NCBI GenBank assembly: GCA_015501595.1
Contig: JADNRX010000062.1
Span: 124,001 to 188,000, forward strand
DNA: 64,000 bases
Source: Hymenopellis radicata
Taxonomy: Eukaryota > Basidiomycota > Agaricomycetes > Agaricales > Physalacriaceae
Reading direction: 5' to 3'
Shown in pieces: positions 21,160 through 32,429 of this stretch. The first letter of the stretch is position 1; each line of letters opens with the position of its first letter. The translations under genes were made by a program, and so were the position numbers. The notes under the pieces were generated by a model that did no database searches, was not told the origin of the DNA, and saw only the letters and a program-made list of their open reading frames with translations.

Positions 21160-22699
21160 GAGGAACGGCCGTTTGTGGAAATGTTATGGCGGGCGAGACC
21201 CGATTTCCATTTGGTGGATGGGGGAGCGATGGAGCAGGAAGACCAGGCTGTTGAGGCGTGTACGGTAAGAATTGTTCTCGCACGTGTTGAGTCGAATACA
21301 ATGATCACAGAAGTGCCTTCGCAAGGTAAAAATATACCAGCTGTGGGTTGCCCGAGGTGCTGGGCTGTAGCTGTAAAAAGTCCCAGAACTGTGAGAGGGA
21401 TAGTAGGACCGTATGGTGGTGAAAATGATGAAATTATTTCGCTACAAGCACAGGAGGATAAAAGCAAAACAGCGCGCAACAGTTAGCCAGTGACGCTGTG
21501 AAATCAAGTTGAAGGTGGGAAGGAAGATACGTTCCGCATTTGGCAGGTTGCTTTTTCTTCCTTCCGTCATCATGCATCATGGCAGCCTCGACTTGGGTCC
21601 TCTACGTCGTACGGGCGCTTCAGGCGTTCAACGTTCAGGACGGGCTCCTCAAGGCCTCACATCCGGTACGTCGTCCTGCGTATCGACGATAATTTCATTT
21701 TTCGCCTCCAGGACCAATTGACAATATCTTTCGCACTACGCGACAAGGACGTATTGGAATCGGATTATCGGCGCCCATTTCCAGCTAGAGCTTCACGGAG
21801 AGGATGTCAAGTCTGCGTGGGCGATGGCGCGACGCCCTGCGAAGCAGATTAGGTGCGCTTCCCCTTAGGTGGCTGTGCAGCATTCTTCCTTCTTCTACTC
21901 AAGCAGGTAGTCAGATCCTAGATGGCTTCTCCTACTATGCTACCTCCTGGCTTTGTTTCCTTTCTCGTCTCGGACGAATCTTGCGCTTGCATTCTTTCTA
22001 GCTCATATGTGACTTTCGCTAGCTAGACCTTCCATTACCAACACGTCCGTCATCAAACCGCCCTAAAGACACCCGGAAAAAAATATGGAGCTCGGCTCAT
22101 TCTCATCATCAAAATGTTCCCCGAACGACAGAAGTAGCCTTTCGTTACTCTGCTGTCTTACGAAGGCTTCAAGCTGTTAAAGATTCTCTCACGTGCGAAG
22201 CGCTTAAAGATGCTATTGGATAAGTACATGACGGTGAGACAGCAGGAGACAGCCTGTCATTGCCCTCACATCACAGATGTCACATCATGTATTCGCACTG
22301 CGCAGAACGCGAACATGGTTCTTCCTCTTCACGCCTAAATTGATTGACGCTCCAAGCGTCTTCGTTTGATGACTATGCTGTAACTTCGAGTCAGTCAAGC
22401 CAATGGCAATGAAGGCTGACGTGCGCAAGGCTCGCATCATCTACTGTCTATCTGGCGCGGGTGCACTAGTCAGTGATTCTCAGGCATTGTTTTCCGTGAA
22501 TCTGATATCTTTCTACGCTGTTCGTCCCTAAGTCGCATTACGCTTTCTAGTAGGTAATTCCAGGATCATCGTAATTTGTTGAGTATGTCTTTACTGTTCG
22601 GCAAAAACTTTCCCCCTCATAGTGTGTTAAACTTGTAGGATTTCGTGGATGGAGCATTGCGTGGACCTTCTTCATGCCGTCATGCTAGTTCAGGTGTTC
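21160..22699. other. Intergenic / decayed duplicated DNA
   Basis: No intact gene. 21570-21830 has a short coding-looking stretch (from an ATG near 21577) with a plausible small intron, but it ends quickly and I do not recognise it. About 21882-21945 is an inverted match to 4020-4105, and 22030-22430 is a diverged copy of 6240-6760, the DNA lying upstream of IRG copy B. The region therefore consists of old pieces of the same duplication units. Confidence 0.5.
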
Positions 22700-22819
22700 C
22701 GTGCCAGAGAGAATGAGCGAGACGCCGCACTCGAACTTGTCGCTTCCGAGAATGCAGAACGTGCTGAGAGAGCCGAGCGCGCCGCACAGGCGGCTGAGGA
22801 TCGCGCAACAGCCACGTAG
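22700..22819 (+). pseudogene. IRG coiled-coil relic
   Basis: A 39-codon stretch reads as part of the N-terminal coiled coil of the IRG copies (RDAALELVASENAERAE; copy C has RDAAERVASENARRAEE) and then meets a stop. It is preceded by diverged IRG upstream sequence. There is no G domain after it, so this is an old, truncated copy. Confidence 0.7.
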
Positions 22820-22969
22820 GATTATGAGCAAGATCTGGTAGCTTGTCGTTGAGTTTACTTGTTTTACCCTGGCGCTTGATTGTCCTTTTTGAATTTATAT
22901 TCTGCGATGAAATCTGATTGTGAAGACTTGCACCTTGAGGTGATAAGAGGCTCCATTCGATCGAAGTTA

Positions 22970-23035
22970 TATGCGAAGCGACGTCCGAAGAGATCATATC
23001 CTTGTTGGCATTGTATTCGCATCACATTGGCCGAA
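22970..23035 (-). pseudogene. CDK8 exon-5 relic
   Basis: A short block similar to minus-strand CDK8 exon 5 (the stretch encoding [18 protein letters not shown]; nucleotide match around ATCATATCCTTGTTGG). Flanking coding sequence is lost. Confidence 0.55.
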
Positions 23036-23119
23036 GTTTCACCTTTACCACCGTCAGTTTTCTTTGCACATCAGACATCTTCAACCACATCATAGATTTC
23101 TTTTTCTACAACAAGAAAG

Positions 23120-24103
23120 ATATCTCTTCGTCGTCTACGCATGAACGAAGTTCTCCAGAACAACAACGAACCGGACACCCCGGCTCCCATTGGAGGTTTT
23201 TCCTGGGAAGCACGTCAGCACCGACCTTTAGATTCGTCGTCTACGCACTCAAGCGGAATGCGTACGCTCAACCATCACGTCGACTCGTGCCCTGCATGGA
23301 GCATCACCAGTGCACCTGGACGAGAGCGCGGCTACTCGTCAGGACGGCTGCGTGGGTGTCGCCTGGGACGAGTGCGTGAGTGTCAGCGAGAGTCTCCCTG
23401 CTTATTAGGACAGCCGGTGTCGTGTCACTGTGGCCGCGTCCAGAAGAGGGCAGCTCGCCAGTTAGTCGGTTGAGTGGGGTGCTGCAAGTTTATTCGTGTG
23501 GGTGGTCGGATGGGAGCCTCTGTGCGGGCTGTCACGGGCGTCGACCGGGACAGTTCGCGTCTAAGCCGTTTCTGTTTCGGTGTGAGCGAGACGCTGTAGA
23601 CTGTGGCTTCTGTCTTGAGGCAAGCGAGACATATCTGACAGTGTGCGGGGTGCGGGGGGTCCCCGCAGCCATCTTAAAAAGAACATTCAATCCGGCTTAT
23701 TGGGATGGCTGCCATGGGGTCTGGTAGTCGTCCGTCACTCATCACGCAGTGTATGCAGGCGACGGGAACTTGAGTACCCACTCAAATGTGACATTGTGTT
23801 GGTGACCGCGAGCGTGTGGCCGGGACACGTCGGCGCGGAAACACGACTGAAACTATAAAGTTACAGGAGTGTTAGCCCCAACTCATACTCATACTCATAC
23901 TTACCGTTCGCGAGCAACAAATATCAAACGCATGTTCAATCTGCATCTTGTCCAGCACGCACAAGACTTAGTAACGATTTAAAACGCTTCAGGCGTTGGC
24001 GCATACCTAAGAGACTAGTCAATACCTTCTCTATATGCATGCGGATGAGCAGTCGTTCGTCGAAGCCGTTCTAAAGACAACTTATAATTACTCCTTACGA
24101 AAA
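23120..24103. other. Unassigned region, GC-richer
   Basis: About 1 kb with overlapping short ORFs in several frames and no recognisable domain. It contains a short run of the hexamer-like repeat ACTCAT near 23881-23899. I find no gene, RNA or terminal repeats that explain it. Confidence 0.4.
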
Positions 24104-24360
24104 GTCATACATCACGAACTCCAGACACACTGCTCAATATACAGCGCCTTCATCAACTGCGTAATGTACTAGCTTTTCACCGGTGTTCTCTGCCTCCATT
24201 CATGCCATATACTCTATCGCCCGCTTGTCGCCCGCCGATAATCAAACGGCGTGTTCAGCTCGCTAGTCTCGGACTCATCTTTCAAACTAAATTCACAAAA
24301 CGTGCCGTTGTAAGGCGACTACCTGAACCGTCCGAGATCCTTGGAACGTCTGAAGGCTGA
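24104..24360 (+). pseudogene. CDK8 exon-3 relic, heavily decayed
   Basis: The sequence retains the order of CDK8 exon 3: KVIHHE, a stop where QLFNG is expected, LCLHSCHIL, then degraded sequence with indels and EILGTSEG near the end. It is far more diverged than the copy at 24685-25927 and lies in the opposite orientation, so it comes from an older duplication. Confidence 0.6.
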
Positions 24361-24684
24361 CGGAGGAACGAGAAATCACAGAGAACTCTGTGGTGGTTGT
24401 GCTGGGTATCCTTGAGATCTTACTCCATGCCGCTCCCCCGGTTCGGCTTCTCTTAGGTTAGAACATCACCGACTTGAAGCGGACTGGAAAGGTCGTTGTT
24501 GCCCATAGTTACCCTCAGCTGGGGGCTTTCTACCTCCAAGGTATTCTAGCCACAGGCCATGTTCCCGATATCATTGGCGTTCTAGGCGGCATCCCGAGGA
24601 ACACGGTCGCCCGAGGGCAGTCCGTTCCATCCATCGTCGAGTGGAGCGGGTCATCGAAAGGGGTGTGAGAGTGGTCGTCGGCGC

Positions 24685-25927
24685 CTAACTTTCATTTTCA
24701 TAGAACCATTGGTGCTGAAGTGCTTCTGCTGCCATCAGCCTTTGATCGGGATCGTATGCGAAGAGGCGTCCGAGGAGATCATATCCTTGTTGGGACTGTA
24801 TTCGCTTCGCACACCATTCATACAGGCGATTCGGGAATCTACACACATGTTCAATTCGTGTCTTGATCCAGCAAGCACTGATCAAACTTACGGGTCTAGA
24901 CGCTTCATGCTCTGGTATTCGGGCATACTGGGGAGCCCAGCCCAGTCCTTCTCTACAAGCACACAGTTGGAAACGGTTCGACGATGTATCTGGCAAACTT
25001 ACCGTCGGGCGTTCCAAGGACCTCAAATATTTTGAGGAGTTGGTCGCGTTGGAATGGCACGTTCTTTTTTGAATCCAGCTTCGCTTCTTCGCCTTTGAAG
25101 ATGGGGCGCAGACTGGCGAGCTCGGCGATGACACAGCCAACAGCCCAGCAGTCAATCGCCTTGTTGTAATGTTTGGCACCCATGAGGAGCTCCGGGGCGC
25201 GGTACCAGATTGTAACGACGACTTTATCTCCAGCAAACAAGGGCTGGAGGGGCTCGTACACGAGACGCGCAAGACCCAGATCGCCAATCTTCACCACGCC
25301 CTCCGATGTGACAAGGATATTGGCGGGCTTTAGATCCCGATGGAGGATATGACATGAATGGAGGTAGAGCAAACCGTTGAAAAGCTGATATATTAAGGAC
25401 TTGAGCACAGCACTAGATATAGAGCAGCGTAGTGTTTGAGAGTGGTGATGTATGACTTTCTGTAAGGAGGTCAGAAGGAGGAGTAAAACTAGAAGAGAAC
25501 GGACGAACAAGGAAATCGTGTTCAGCATATTCAAAGACCATATATATTGATTTGTCTTCAAGGATCACTTCTCTGAGCATGACGATATTCTCGTGGTTGA
25601 TTTCGCGGTTCAGCTGGAGATAGCATCAGATACGAGTACATTAGTAGTAGACGTTGGGCAACCTACAGCGATCTCTCGGATAGCACTCTGGCTGATTCCA
25701 GTATAGGTGATCACGTCGCCCTCCTTGTCCGGCTTGAATTTCTTGATTGCGTATAGGTGTTGATCGTCGCCCTGGCCATGAGCCTTGTATACGCGCCCGT
25801 AGGTGCCCGAGGAGATAAATCCAAGAATAGTATATTTCTACTGCACAGAACGGTGAGCCGCGTCCCGCTTTGCGCGGTAGAGACGCATGGGATCGTGCTG
25901 TAGCACCGCCGACCATTCCTCATGCAT
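24685..25927 (-). pseudogene. CDK8/Ssn3-like kinase pseudogene (second copy)
   Basis: A close inverted copy of the gene at 2017-3570, with the same four intron positions. The start codon at 25927 is kept, but codon 29 of exon 1 is changed from TCG (Ser) to TAG at 25839-25841. Exon 3 is otherwise intact, with [16 protein letters not shown] and [10 protein letters not shown]. Exon 5 keeps [16 protein letters not shown] and then ends after WFYENES at 24685, losing the roughly 120-residue C-terminal tail of the intact copy. Similarity between copies stops at about 24700 (about 3241 in the left copy), which marks the duplication breakpoint. A truncated protein from an internal ATG would lack the Gly-rich loop. 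Confidence 0.9.
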
Positions 25928-27344
25928 GTCTGGGCCAGTAGGTAGAAGAGTTCGCGCTCAGGAAAGTATATCCACAACAATGTGGAAGAGTAAAGCCACC
26001 AGAGTTGAGGTTAAAGCCCACTCACATTCGATAAGATGGAGGCATTAGCTAGAAAAGGGAACGTGGCGTGATGACTTTGCAAGGCTCACGTGACACGAAC
26101 ACTTTGCAGTGGCTGTGCAGACGAGCACTTCCTCTTGCTACTCTGCTACCATGGACGTCCTTTTGGTGATGGCAGATTTCCTCTCTCCAAGAACTCCTGG
26201 AATGTGTCTGGATTTTCTTTCCCTCAAGCTTCACTCCCCAGTGTAGTCCTGATTTGAACTTAACCCAGCCTGCCTTCTCATCTCAGCGAACCGTGAACTG
26301 CTCAACCGGTATGAAACAGCAATTGCCTCAGAGAAATTCTGTTTAAATGTGTGCATAGACGAGATCGTGGCGCAGGCCTAGTCTTGCGAAACTTCGCTAT
26401 GTTGTTCGGTAAGAGATGTCTTTTAATGTGTTGTCACTGTTTTCCAAATTTCTTTAGGATCTAAATTTGAAATCATACCATGCTTCTGTCAACAGTTTAC
26501 GAGCGAGGTTCGATAAAATTCGCCCAATCTCCTGGTAGATCTGTTTTACGAAGGCTCATCAATCACTTACAATTCTACTCTGCTGCCGCCGCGTGTACTT
26601 TTCAGCATGATTGGCTGGCGACTGCTACAGGCGGCGAACTGGCAGCCCTTCGTTCTCTCACATCGTTCAAGATGACATGCTGCGTACCCGCAGGCTTCTT
26701 CCCATTCATGTTAAATTGGTTGGCGCTTAACGACATCTTCGTTTGGGGGCATGTGGTCATTAGCCACCTATACTGTGGCTTCGCGCGTCAGCTAAGCTTA
26801 TGGCGCTGAAGGCTGAAGTGCGCAATCTTGGGCCTAGGGTTGCGGGATTGAATGGAACTGCGGGTTGTCTCGAACATCCCAGCTTCTTCTTCCTGTCATT
26901 GGTGTGCATGTCTTTCTAGCGTCGAAAGGTGCTGATGTGAAGCGGTGCTTTGTATAGGCTTGACGCCAAACAAACTTCCTTTCCCAAATACGCCTCTCAA
27001 AGTCCGCATTCACATAAACTCCGGCATGCAAGATCCGGCGCCTCAGAAGGTCCTTAAGATATCGACTTTCTCCAGCCACCTCTTATACAGGCCCCATCAC
27101 TTCGCAAATCCACACAGCCTTTCGAAAACTCGCATCTGTCTGGCATTTCTGCTGAAGGCATTCTGAACGAGTCAGTCATCTCGTTCATCTCTATCCTCCG
27201 TGTTCACTTTCCTTCAGCCTTTACATATACAGATCGCGTCGATCCGTTGTGCAGTTCAACAACCATCGACAAGTATGTGTCTTCTCTTTCGCCAAAGCGT
27301 CTTTCTCATAACGTTTGGAATTTGTAGTTCTTTCGTCTTCATCG
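25928..27344. other. Shared intergenic region between CDK8 pseudogene and IRG copy C
   Basis: The inverted counterpart of 588-2016, of similar length, with substitutions and small indels throughout. It includes a likely 5'-UTR intron of the IRG gene (27273-27327, GTATGT...TTGTAG). No separate gene is supported. Confidence 0.65.
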
Positions 27345-28649
27345 ATGGGAGGAGTCTGGTCTGCTGTCCTGGAAGGACTTGGTTCTCTATTCGGCGGTTG
27401 GTTCGGCGGTAACCCCGCGATTGGTGACAACCCTACCATGAATGACATCAATGAGCATCTCAGGCGAGAGCGAGACGCGGCTGAGCGCGTCGCTTCTGAG
27501 AATGCCCGACGCGCCGAGGAGGCCGAGCGCGATAGACAGGCGGCTGAGGAGAGAGCGCGCCAAAGTCAGGAGGATGCACGCAGGCGGGAGGAAGAGGCGC
27601 GGAATGCTCGCGAAAGCGCAGAGAAGGCCGAACGGGACAGGCAGGCGGCCGATGATCATGCACGCCGCTTCCAGGAAGAGGCGCACCACCAAGCCGAAGA
27701 AGCACGGAAAGCGCGCGAGAGGGCAGAGACCGCAGACCAGGAGAAGCGTCAGGCCGAAGAAGACACGCGCCGTTTTCAGGAGGAGGCAGAGCGGCAGAAG
27801 GAGCAGGCGCAGAAGGCGCGCGACGATCTTAGGCGCGGCGCTCATCCAGATATTTGGCCTACCCTGGAACAGTTCGAATCCACGAAGGCGCGCTACGGCT
27901 ACACGTCCTCCATGGTCCACATCGCCGTAGCTGGTATATCTGGATGTGGCAAGTCCTCCCTCGTCAACTCGTTCCGCGGGCTATCGCCTAAGGCCCCTGA
28001 GGCAGCCAAAACAGATATTGTCGAGACCACGATGGAGGTCGCTTCTTACGCGGACCCCGATCCTTCCAAGCCCATCATCTGGTTTGATGTTCCGGGGGCG
28101 GGGACGTTGAATATTTCCGACTGGGACTATTTCAACGCCCAAGGACTCTTCATCTTCGACGCCATAGTCGTGGTGCTCGCGGACCGTTTCTGCGCCACCG
28201 ATATCGCGATTCTCAAGGCATGCAAGAAATACTGCATACCCGCCTACATCGTCAGGTCCAAGTCAGACCGTTACATCGAGGATATGGTGAAGGATGAAGC
28301 TAGTGATGAGGAGGACGGGGCGGATGGAGATGAGGACGAGTACCACGAAGACAATGCTGGCAGGCTTGAGCGCGTTCGCAAGGAATACGCGGAGAAGACG
28401 CGTCGCAATGTCAAGCGTAACCTGAAGCAAGCTGGGCTCCCGGACCAACAGGTTTTCCTTGTCTCGAAGACGGCGTTGTTGTCGATTGTCGGAAAGAGAA
28501 AGCAGAAGCCCGGTGCTATTGTGCTAGATGAGGAGAAATTGTTGAAAGTGATGGTTGGCGATGGAATCAAGCGTCGCTTCAAACCAACTCCCGCCTTGTC
28601 TTCTGTTCTCAACCGGCTCGGTTTGGGCCGCATGGTAGTCCGCAATTAG
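27345..28649 (+). CDS. IRG-type (interferon-inducible GTPase-like) GTPase with coiled coil, copy C, intact
   Basis: A 434-aa single-exon CDS starting at 27345, after a probable 5'-UTR intron. Residues 1-35 are Gly/Trp/Phe-rich. About 35-175 form a long, highly charged heptad-like coiled coil. The G domain follows: P-loop GISGCGKSS (about 195), G3 DVPGAGT (about 245), G4 RSKSD (about 300); an acidic Glu/Asp loop and a C-terminal helical part complete it. This resembles the IRG family, dynamin-like GTPases that in vertebrates act in cell-autonomous defence on membranes; fungal homologues exist but their role is not known to me. Copies A and B are close paralogues. Being the only complete copy here, it may be the functional one; copy A is cut by the edge. 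Confidence 0.88.
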   Translation: MGGVWSAVLEGLGSLFGGWFGGNPAIGDNPTMNDINEHLRRERDAAERVASENARRAEEAERDRQAAEERARQSQEDARRREEEARNARESAEKAERDRQAADDHARRFQEEAHHQAEEARKARERAETADQEKRQAEEDTRRFQEEAERQKEQAQKARDDLRRGAHPDIWPTLEQFESTKARYGYTSSMVHIAVAGISGCGKSSLVNSFRGLSPKAPEAAKTDIVETTMEVASYADPDPSKPIIWFDVPGAGTLNISDWDYFNAQGLFIFDAIVVVLADRFCATDIAILKACKKYCIPAYIVRSKSDRYIEDMVKDEASDEEDGADGDEDEYHEDNAGRLERVRKEYAEKTRRNVKRNLKQAGLPDQQVFLVSKTALLSIVGKRKQKPGAIVLDEEKLLKVMVGDGIKRRFKPTPALSSVLNRLGLGRMVVRN

Positions 28650-29158
28650 GTAGATACCGTTGCTGTTGTTTTTTGTCAAGTTCCAGTACTGTTTTGCTGA
28701 ATCTATGAGTGTATTTTGATTTCTTATTCCCAAATTTAAACAAGTTCACCCTTCGCGCTCTGTCTTCGCTCTGTCATTTAGATTGAACGTTTATTTTTGA
28801 AGACCGAATGGAAGTTGAATGGAAGTCCTTCATTCGTCGACACAGTGTCCGACGGGCGTTCCCTCCTGCTGGCATGCAAATTTGACGTTCGGATCTGAAT
28901 CGACCGCAGGCGCACCCTCGCGATCTCCTGCTTGACGTGCCTTTGGTTGCAATAAATGAATTCGCCTCCGGTCTCGAACGACACCATCGTCGAGTCGAAG
29001 GAGGTACACAACCACACCATATGAAGGCTCGAGTCGAGAACGCGCCCAAGTTTTCCAGTGGAATGAAGTTGTCCATACTGCCAACAGCATTGAGAGAATT
29101 GTAGCGCGCGGGACAAGGAAAATGTTGCGTTAGTAAACCGTACATCTACGAAGTGATT
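28650..29158. other. Unassigned region downstream of IRG copy C
   Basis: Several overlapping short minus-strand ORFs (about 28780-29145) in three frames suggest former coding DNA, but none has a domain I recognise and none joins in phase to the S28 relic that follows. Confidence 0.4.
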
Positions 29159-30110
29159 TTAATCAGTAGGTAGTACAGTACTTGGTGTCCAGTCCGCCAA
29201 CCACGAATGCATATAACCCAAGACTTTCTGCTGTATGGCTCCCAATATCGGATCAAGCTCCCCATTGACCATGATTACCTCCGCATGATGGAAACCGTCC
29301 CCTACAAGCACTGGAGTGAGCGGAGTCGATTGATAGTCAATACTGTGCGAGGACACGGTGGATTCCAACCATGGGTCGTCTTGCGAGATGTATTAGTATG
29401 GAGTCGACCGCGTCGTGAGTTGGGAACTCACTGATAGCATTGACGAACACCACATGCTCAGGATGCGCATCCCAGCCTCCGAAGACAGAGTTGATCTCGT
29501 CTACACGTGGTAATGGAGGTTCGGGGAAGGTGTTGGGGAACAAGAGTTGACAGATTAGCTAGAGCGCTGTCAGTACTCTACTAAGAGACGGTAAGTTCGC
29601 CAACCTGATTGCTAGCGACATCAACATAGCGCGAGACAAGAGTGGGGTGGCCCTCGGGTGCTCCTGTCTGCTCAAAATGAGATCCAAAGCGAATAGGTGA
29701 GAGTCGGAGAAGAAGACCTGGTACCATCCGACTTCGTTACAACTAGATATGCGAGCAACTTAGTTTAAAAGCTTCATTTTGGGATGCAACATACACGATC
29801 CATAACCAGGAGCGCTCAAAATTGTCGACGGTGATGTTTGTGTACTGATCGGAAGTGCCGTCGTGAGTTCCCCAAGTTTCACTAGGAGGCTCGATTAACA
29901 ATCAAAGCAACAGCATCATACTCTTCCTTACTACCGAATTCCTCGATGAAGTATTGCCCATACGCAGAAAGTGCGTGGTCGACGCCCCAACCCTCAGCAG
30001 GTGCAGACTGGTTATTTGCGTCGACCTACAGCGCATCACAGAATTGGAAGAAAGGCGAGTTTGCTATAATCCTCATCGTTGATTGATTTTTGTCCATATA
30101 CGTCTTGTGT
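29159..30110 (-). pseudogene. Serine peptidase family S28 relic (C-terminal half)
   Basis: Minus-strand exons can be followed as the C-terminal half of a fungal S28 (prolyl-carboxypeptidase-like) peptidase: SPFFQFCDAL, ETWGTHDGTSDQYTN, CNEVGWYQ, VDEINSVFGGW, the catalytic Asp in NDPW and the catalytic His in DGFHHAE, ending at a stop at 29159. Damage: an in-frame TAG at 30026-30028 (unless it is a splice acceptor), and a phase break near 29900 where no GT...AG pair restores the frame. The half with the nucleophile Ser is absent; the sequence 5' of it is occupied by the terminal-inverted-repeat element at 30189-31203. Family S28 enzymes are secreted or vacuolar exopeptidases acting after proline. 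Confidence 0.75.
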
Positions 30111-30188
30111 GTTCGTATAAGAATTTGCCGCTTTGATATTGTCTGACCTTCTTTCAGCCTCAAAGCCTACAGATATTTTACAAATGGT

Positions 30189-31203
30189 TGGACAGTGATC
30201 GCGATCACAATAATTAAATTGAAAAAATCGAAAAATGCAGAATTCGTCAAAAAACTTTCCAGCTCGCACCACGTCAACGGATTCATCGCTCGACATAGAT
30301 ATTCATCGAAGACATCTCAAAGGTAGACTCTAGAGTGGACAGGAGGCCTCAAATGCGGACCTGCAGCGTTTGGAGAGCGGCGGTCGGCCAAATCGCGTGT
30401 TGGCTGCGCTAACGATGACAAGGGCTTCAGTGGTGTGTACAACTTTGCGGGAGCCATGGTATTGCCTTACTGATCTCTCTGCCGTTCCATACAATGGACA
30501 TAGCAAGGTCCGGATGACGACTCGAAGAATGACCTCAACATCGATAACCTCACGGAGCCACGAGCGGAATCTTGTTGCAGCAGGGCGCTGAGCGTATCAG
30601 GGCTCCGGTAATCCGACCGCATTTAGTACGCCAGATACGAGGGTAATTGGGGCGCCCGTAGGGCAAGGCCATGAGTCGGCCAGTCAGCCAGTCGCCATCA
30701 GGCCATGCCATCCCGACGGAAAGACTTGTCCGGCCACCACAATCCCCAATGCCCTCACCTCTCGAGCCGTTACCCTCTTTCCAGCCCGCTCCAGCAGTTT
30801 CCTGACCCTCAACGCAGCACTCCGCGATGCCTGCGTGGTGCGATGAGCTCTGCGCCACGTTAGTTCGCTTGGAATCGCGGCTTCCACTGCGCAGTATATA
30901 TGTTCTTATGCCTCTATCCTATCAATTCCTCCACCATCTTGTAGCCAGCCCGCCCCTCAGGCAGTGTTAATTAACATCATGATCCTCATCATCGCGAAGA
31001 CAGTAAACTTGAACCATATCGAAGCAGCGAAGCTTCCCTGCTTGCAGGATGCTTTGAGCATGTCTTACATGTATATACAAAGATTTCTACTTTCATTCTC
31101 TGGCTGCAGAACCCTTAGTGCCAGCTGGAAAGTTTTTTCGATGAATTCTGCATTTTTCGATTTTTTCAATTTAATTATGTATTGTGATCGCGATCACTGT
31201 CCA
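30189..31203. mobile_element. Non-autonomous DNA element with about 85 bp terminal inverted repeats
   Basis: The left end (30189-30269) and right end (31118-31203) are near-perfect inverted repeats. They begin TGGACAGTGATCGCGATCAC, continue through an A/T-rich block and end near CTTTCCAGCT. The 1,015 bp unit contains no ORF resembling a transposase, so it would depend on an enzyme encoded elsewhere. I see no obvious target-site duplication. The outermost bases contain the palindrome GTGATCGCGATCAC. It lies at the broken 5' side of the S28 relic. Confidence 0.75.
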
Positions 31204-31740
31204 TGTGAACCGTCATATTCGGTCAACTGCGCTTACAAGCAGTAAACCAACCTTCCTTCCTTCTCACAGCGTAGATGTCGTTTTCCGTATCCGCAGAACG
31301 GAACATGCTTCCCTTCCATTGATTTTAAATTAGCTGGCGCTAACGACACCGATGCTTAATGACTACATGTCAGTTAGACTTATGGCGCGCCTCGCCGAAG
31401 GTTGAGTTGAGCACATCACTTCACGACCAAGTTGTCTCTCAGTCCGTCTCAGCCTGGCGTTTGTAAGGGACGTTCTTGGACGAGCAAGTAATTTCCACCC
31501 GTCCTTCGTCATTCAGCTCATATCTTTGCAGTTTAGTATGTATCATACACGTTCTAAAATGGAGTGGGTATCATTAAGTAGAGTATGTCTTCTGTCTATG
31601 CCAACGCCCTTCCTCTCACAACACTGAAAACGTAGACCTTCGTCCATGAGAGGAATTGCTTCTACATTTCTCGAAGTCGTCGGTTCCCTCCTCTCCAGCT
31701 GCATAAAAAAAACCCCGACAATGACTGATATTAGGGGATA
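31204..31740. repeat. Diverged IRG-family upstream sequence
   Basis: The block around 31300-31400 (AAATTAGCTGGCGCTAACGA and following) corresponds to 26705-26810, upstream of IRG copy C. It leads into the coiled-coil relic that follows, so promoter and gene were duplicated together and decayed together. Confidence 0.55.
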
Positions 31741-32130
31741 ACTGAAGGGTGAGCGTGGCGAGGCGCAGAACGCAGAATGCGGCGAGCAGGCGGAGCACGA
31801 TGAACAGGCCGCTGAGCAGTATGCGCGCCGATATGAGGAGAATGCTCCATGGTGAAAGGAGGAGGCTCCGCAAGCCCGCGAAAGCCCAGGGCGAGCCGAG
31901 TGTGAATAGGAGGCATCTAACGATGATGATTGCCACCTTCAAGAGGAGGCGGATCAACGCGCGGAGGAAGCGCGGATGGCTCGCGAGAACGTGGAGAAAG
32001 CAGAGTATGATCTCCGTGAAGCCGAAGAGCGTGCACGCAACGTCCGGGAGGAGGCTGAGCGACAGGTTGAGGAGGAGGCGTGGAAGGCGCGCGACGACCT
32101 GACTCCGAGGCGCGCGGCTCATCCTGGCGT
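31741..32130 (+). pseudogene. IRG coiled-coil relic with stops
   Basis: One frame reads as the IRG coiled coil (EQAAEQYARRYEEN, then QRAEEARMARENVEKAEYD and RNVREEAERQVEEE) and reaches the ARDDL..AAHPG motif that precedes the G domain in the other copies. Two in-frame stops interrupt it (near 31852 and 31909). The G domain is missing. This is the fifth IRG trace in the window. Confidence 0.75.
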
Positions 32131-32429
32131 ATGACATTCCGTAGAGCATTTCGAGTGAACGCAGGAGGGCTGTGGTAGACGAAGCCGTTACTTGGCTGAT
32201 AGCGTTGATTCGATTAGTATTGTATTCCAAGTTTCTAGTTTATATAGTAGGTAGAGTACGAGTAACGGGTGAGATAGGTCTAAGACGAAGTTGGTGCGGG
32301 GCGAGTCCCTATGATAAAGTGTTCGCAAGAAGTCCGAGATGACCCGATCAGGAAACGGCGACTTTAACATATGGCTACGCCAGACATGGTTCATATCGGC
32401 GTAGCTACAGGTCTGTCATTTGTTTATTG

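Noticed and set aside
24411..24670. Short plus-strand ORF (about 64 codons) beside the CDK8 pseudogene
   Set aside because: No domain, no splice partners, and it lies in a patchwork of relics.
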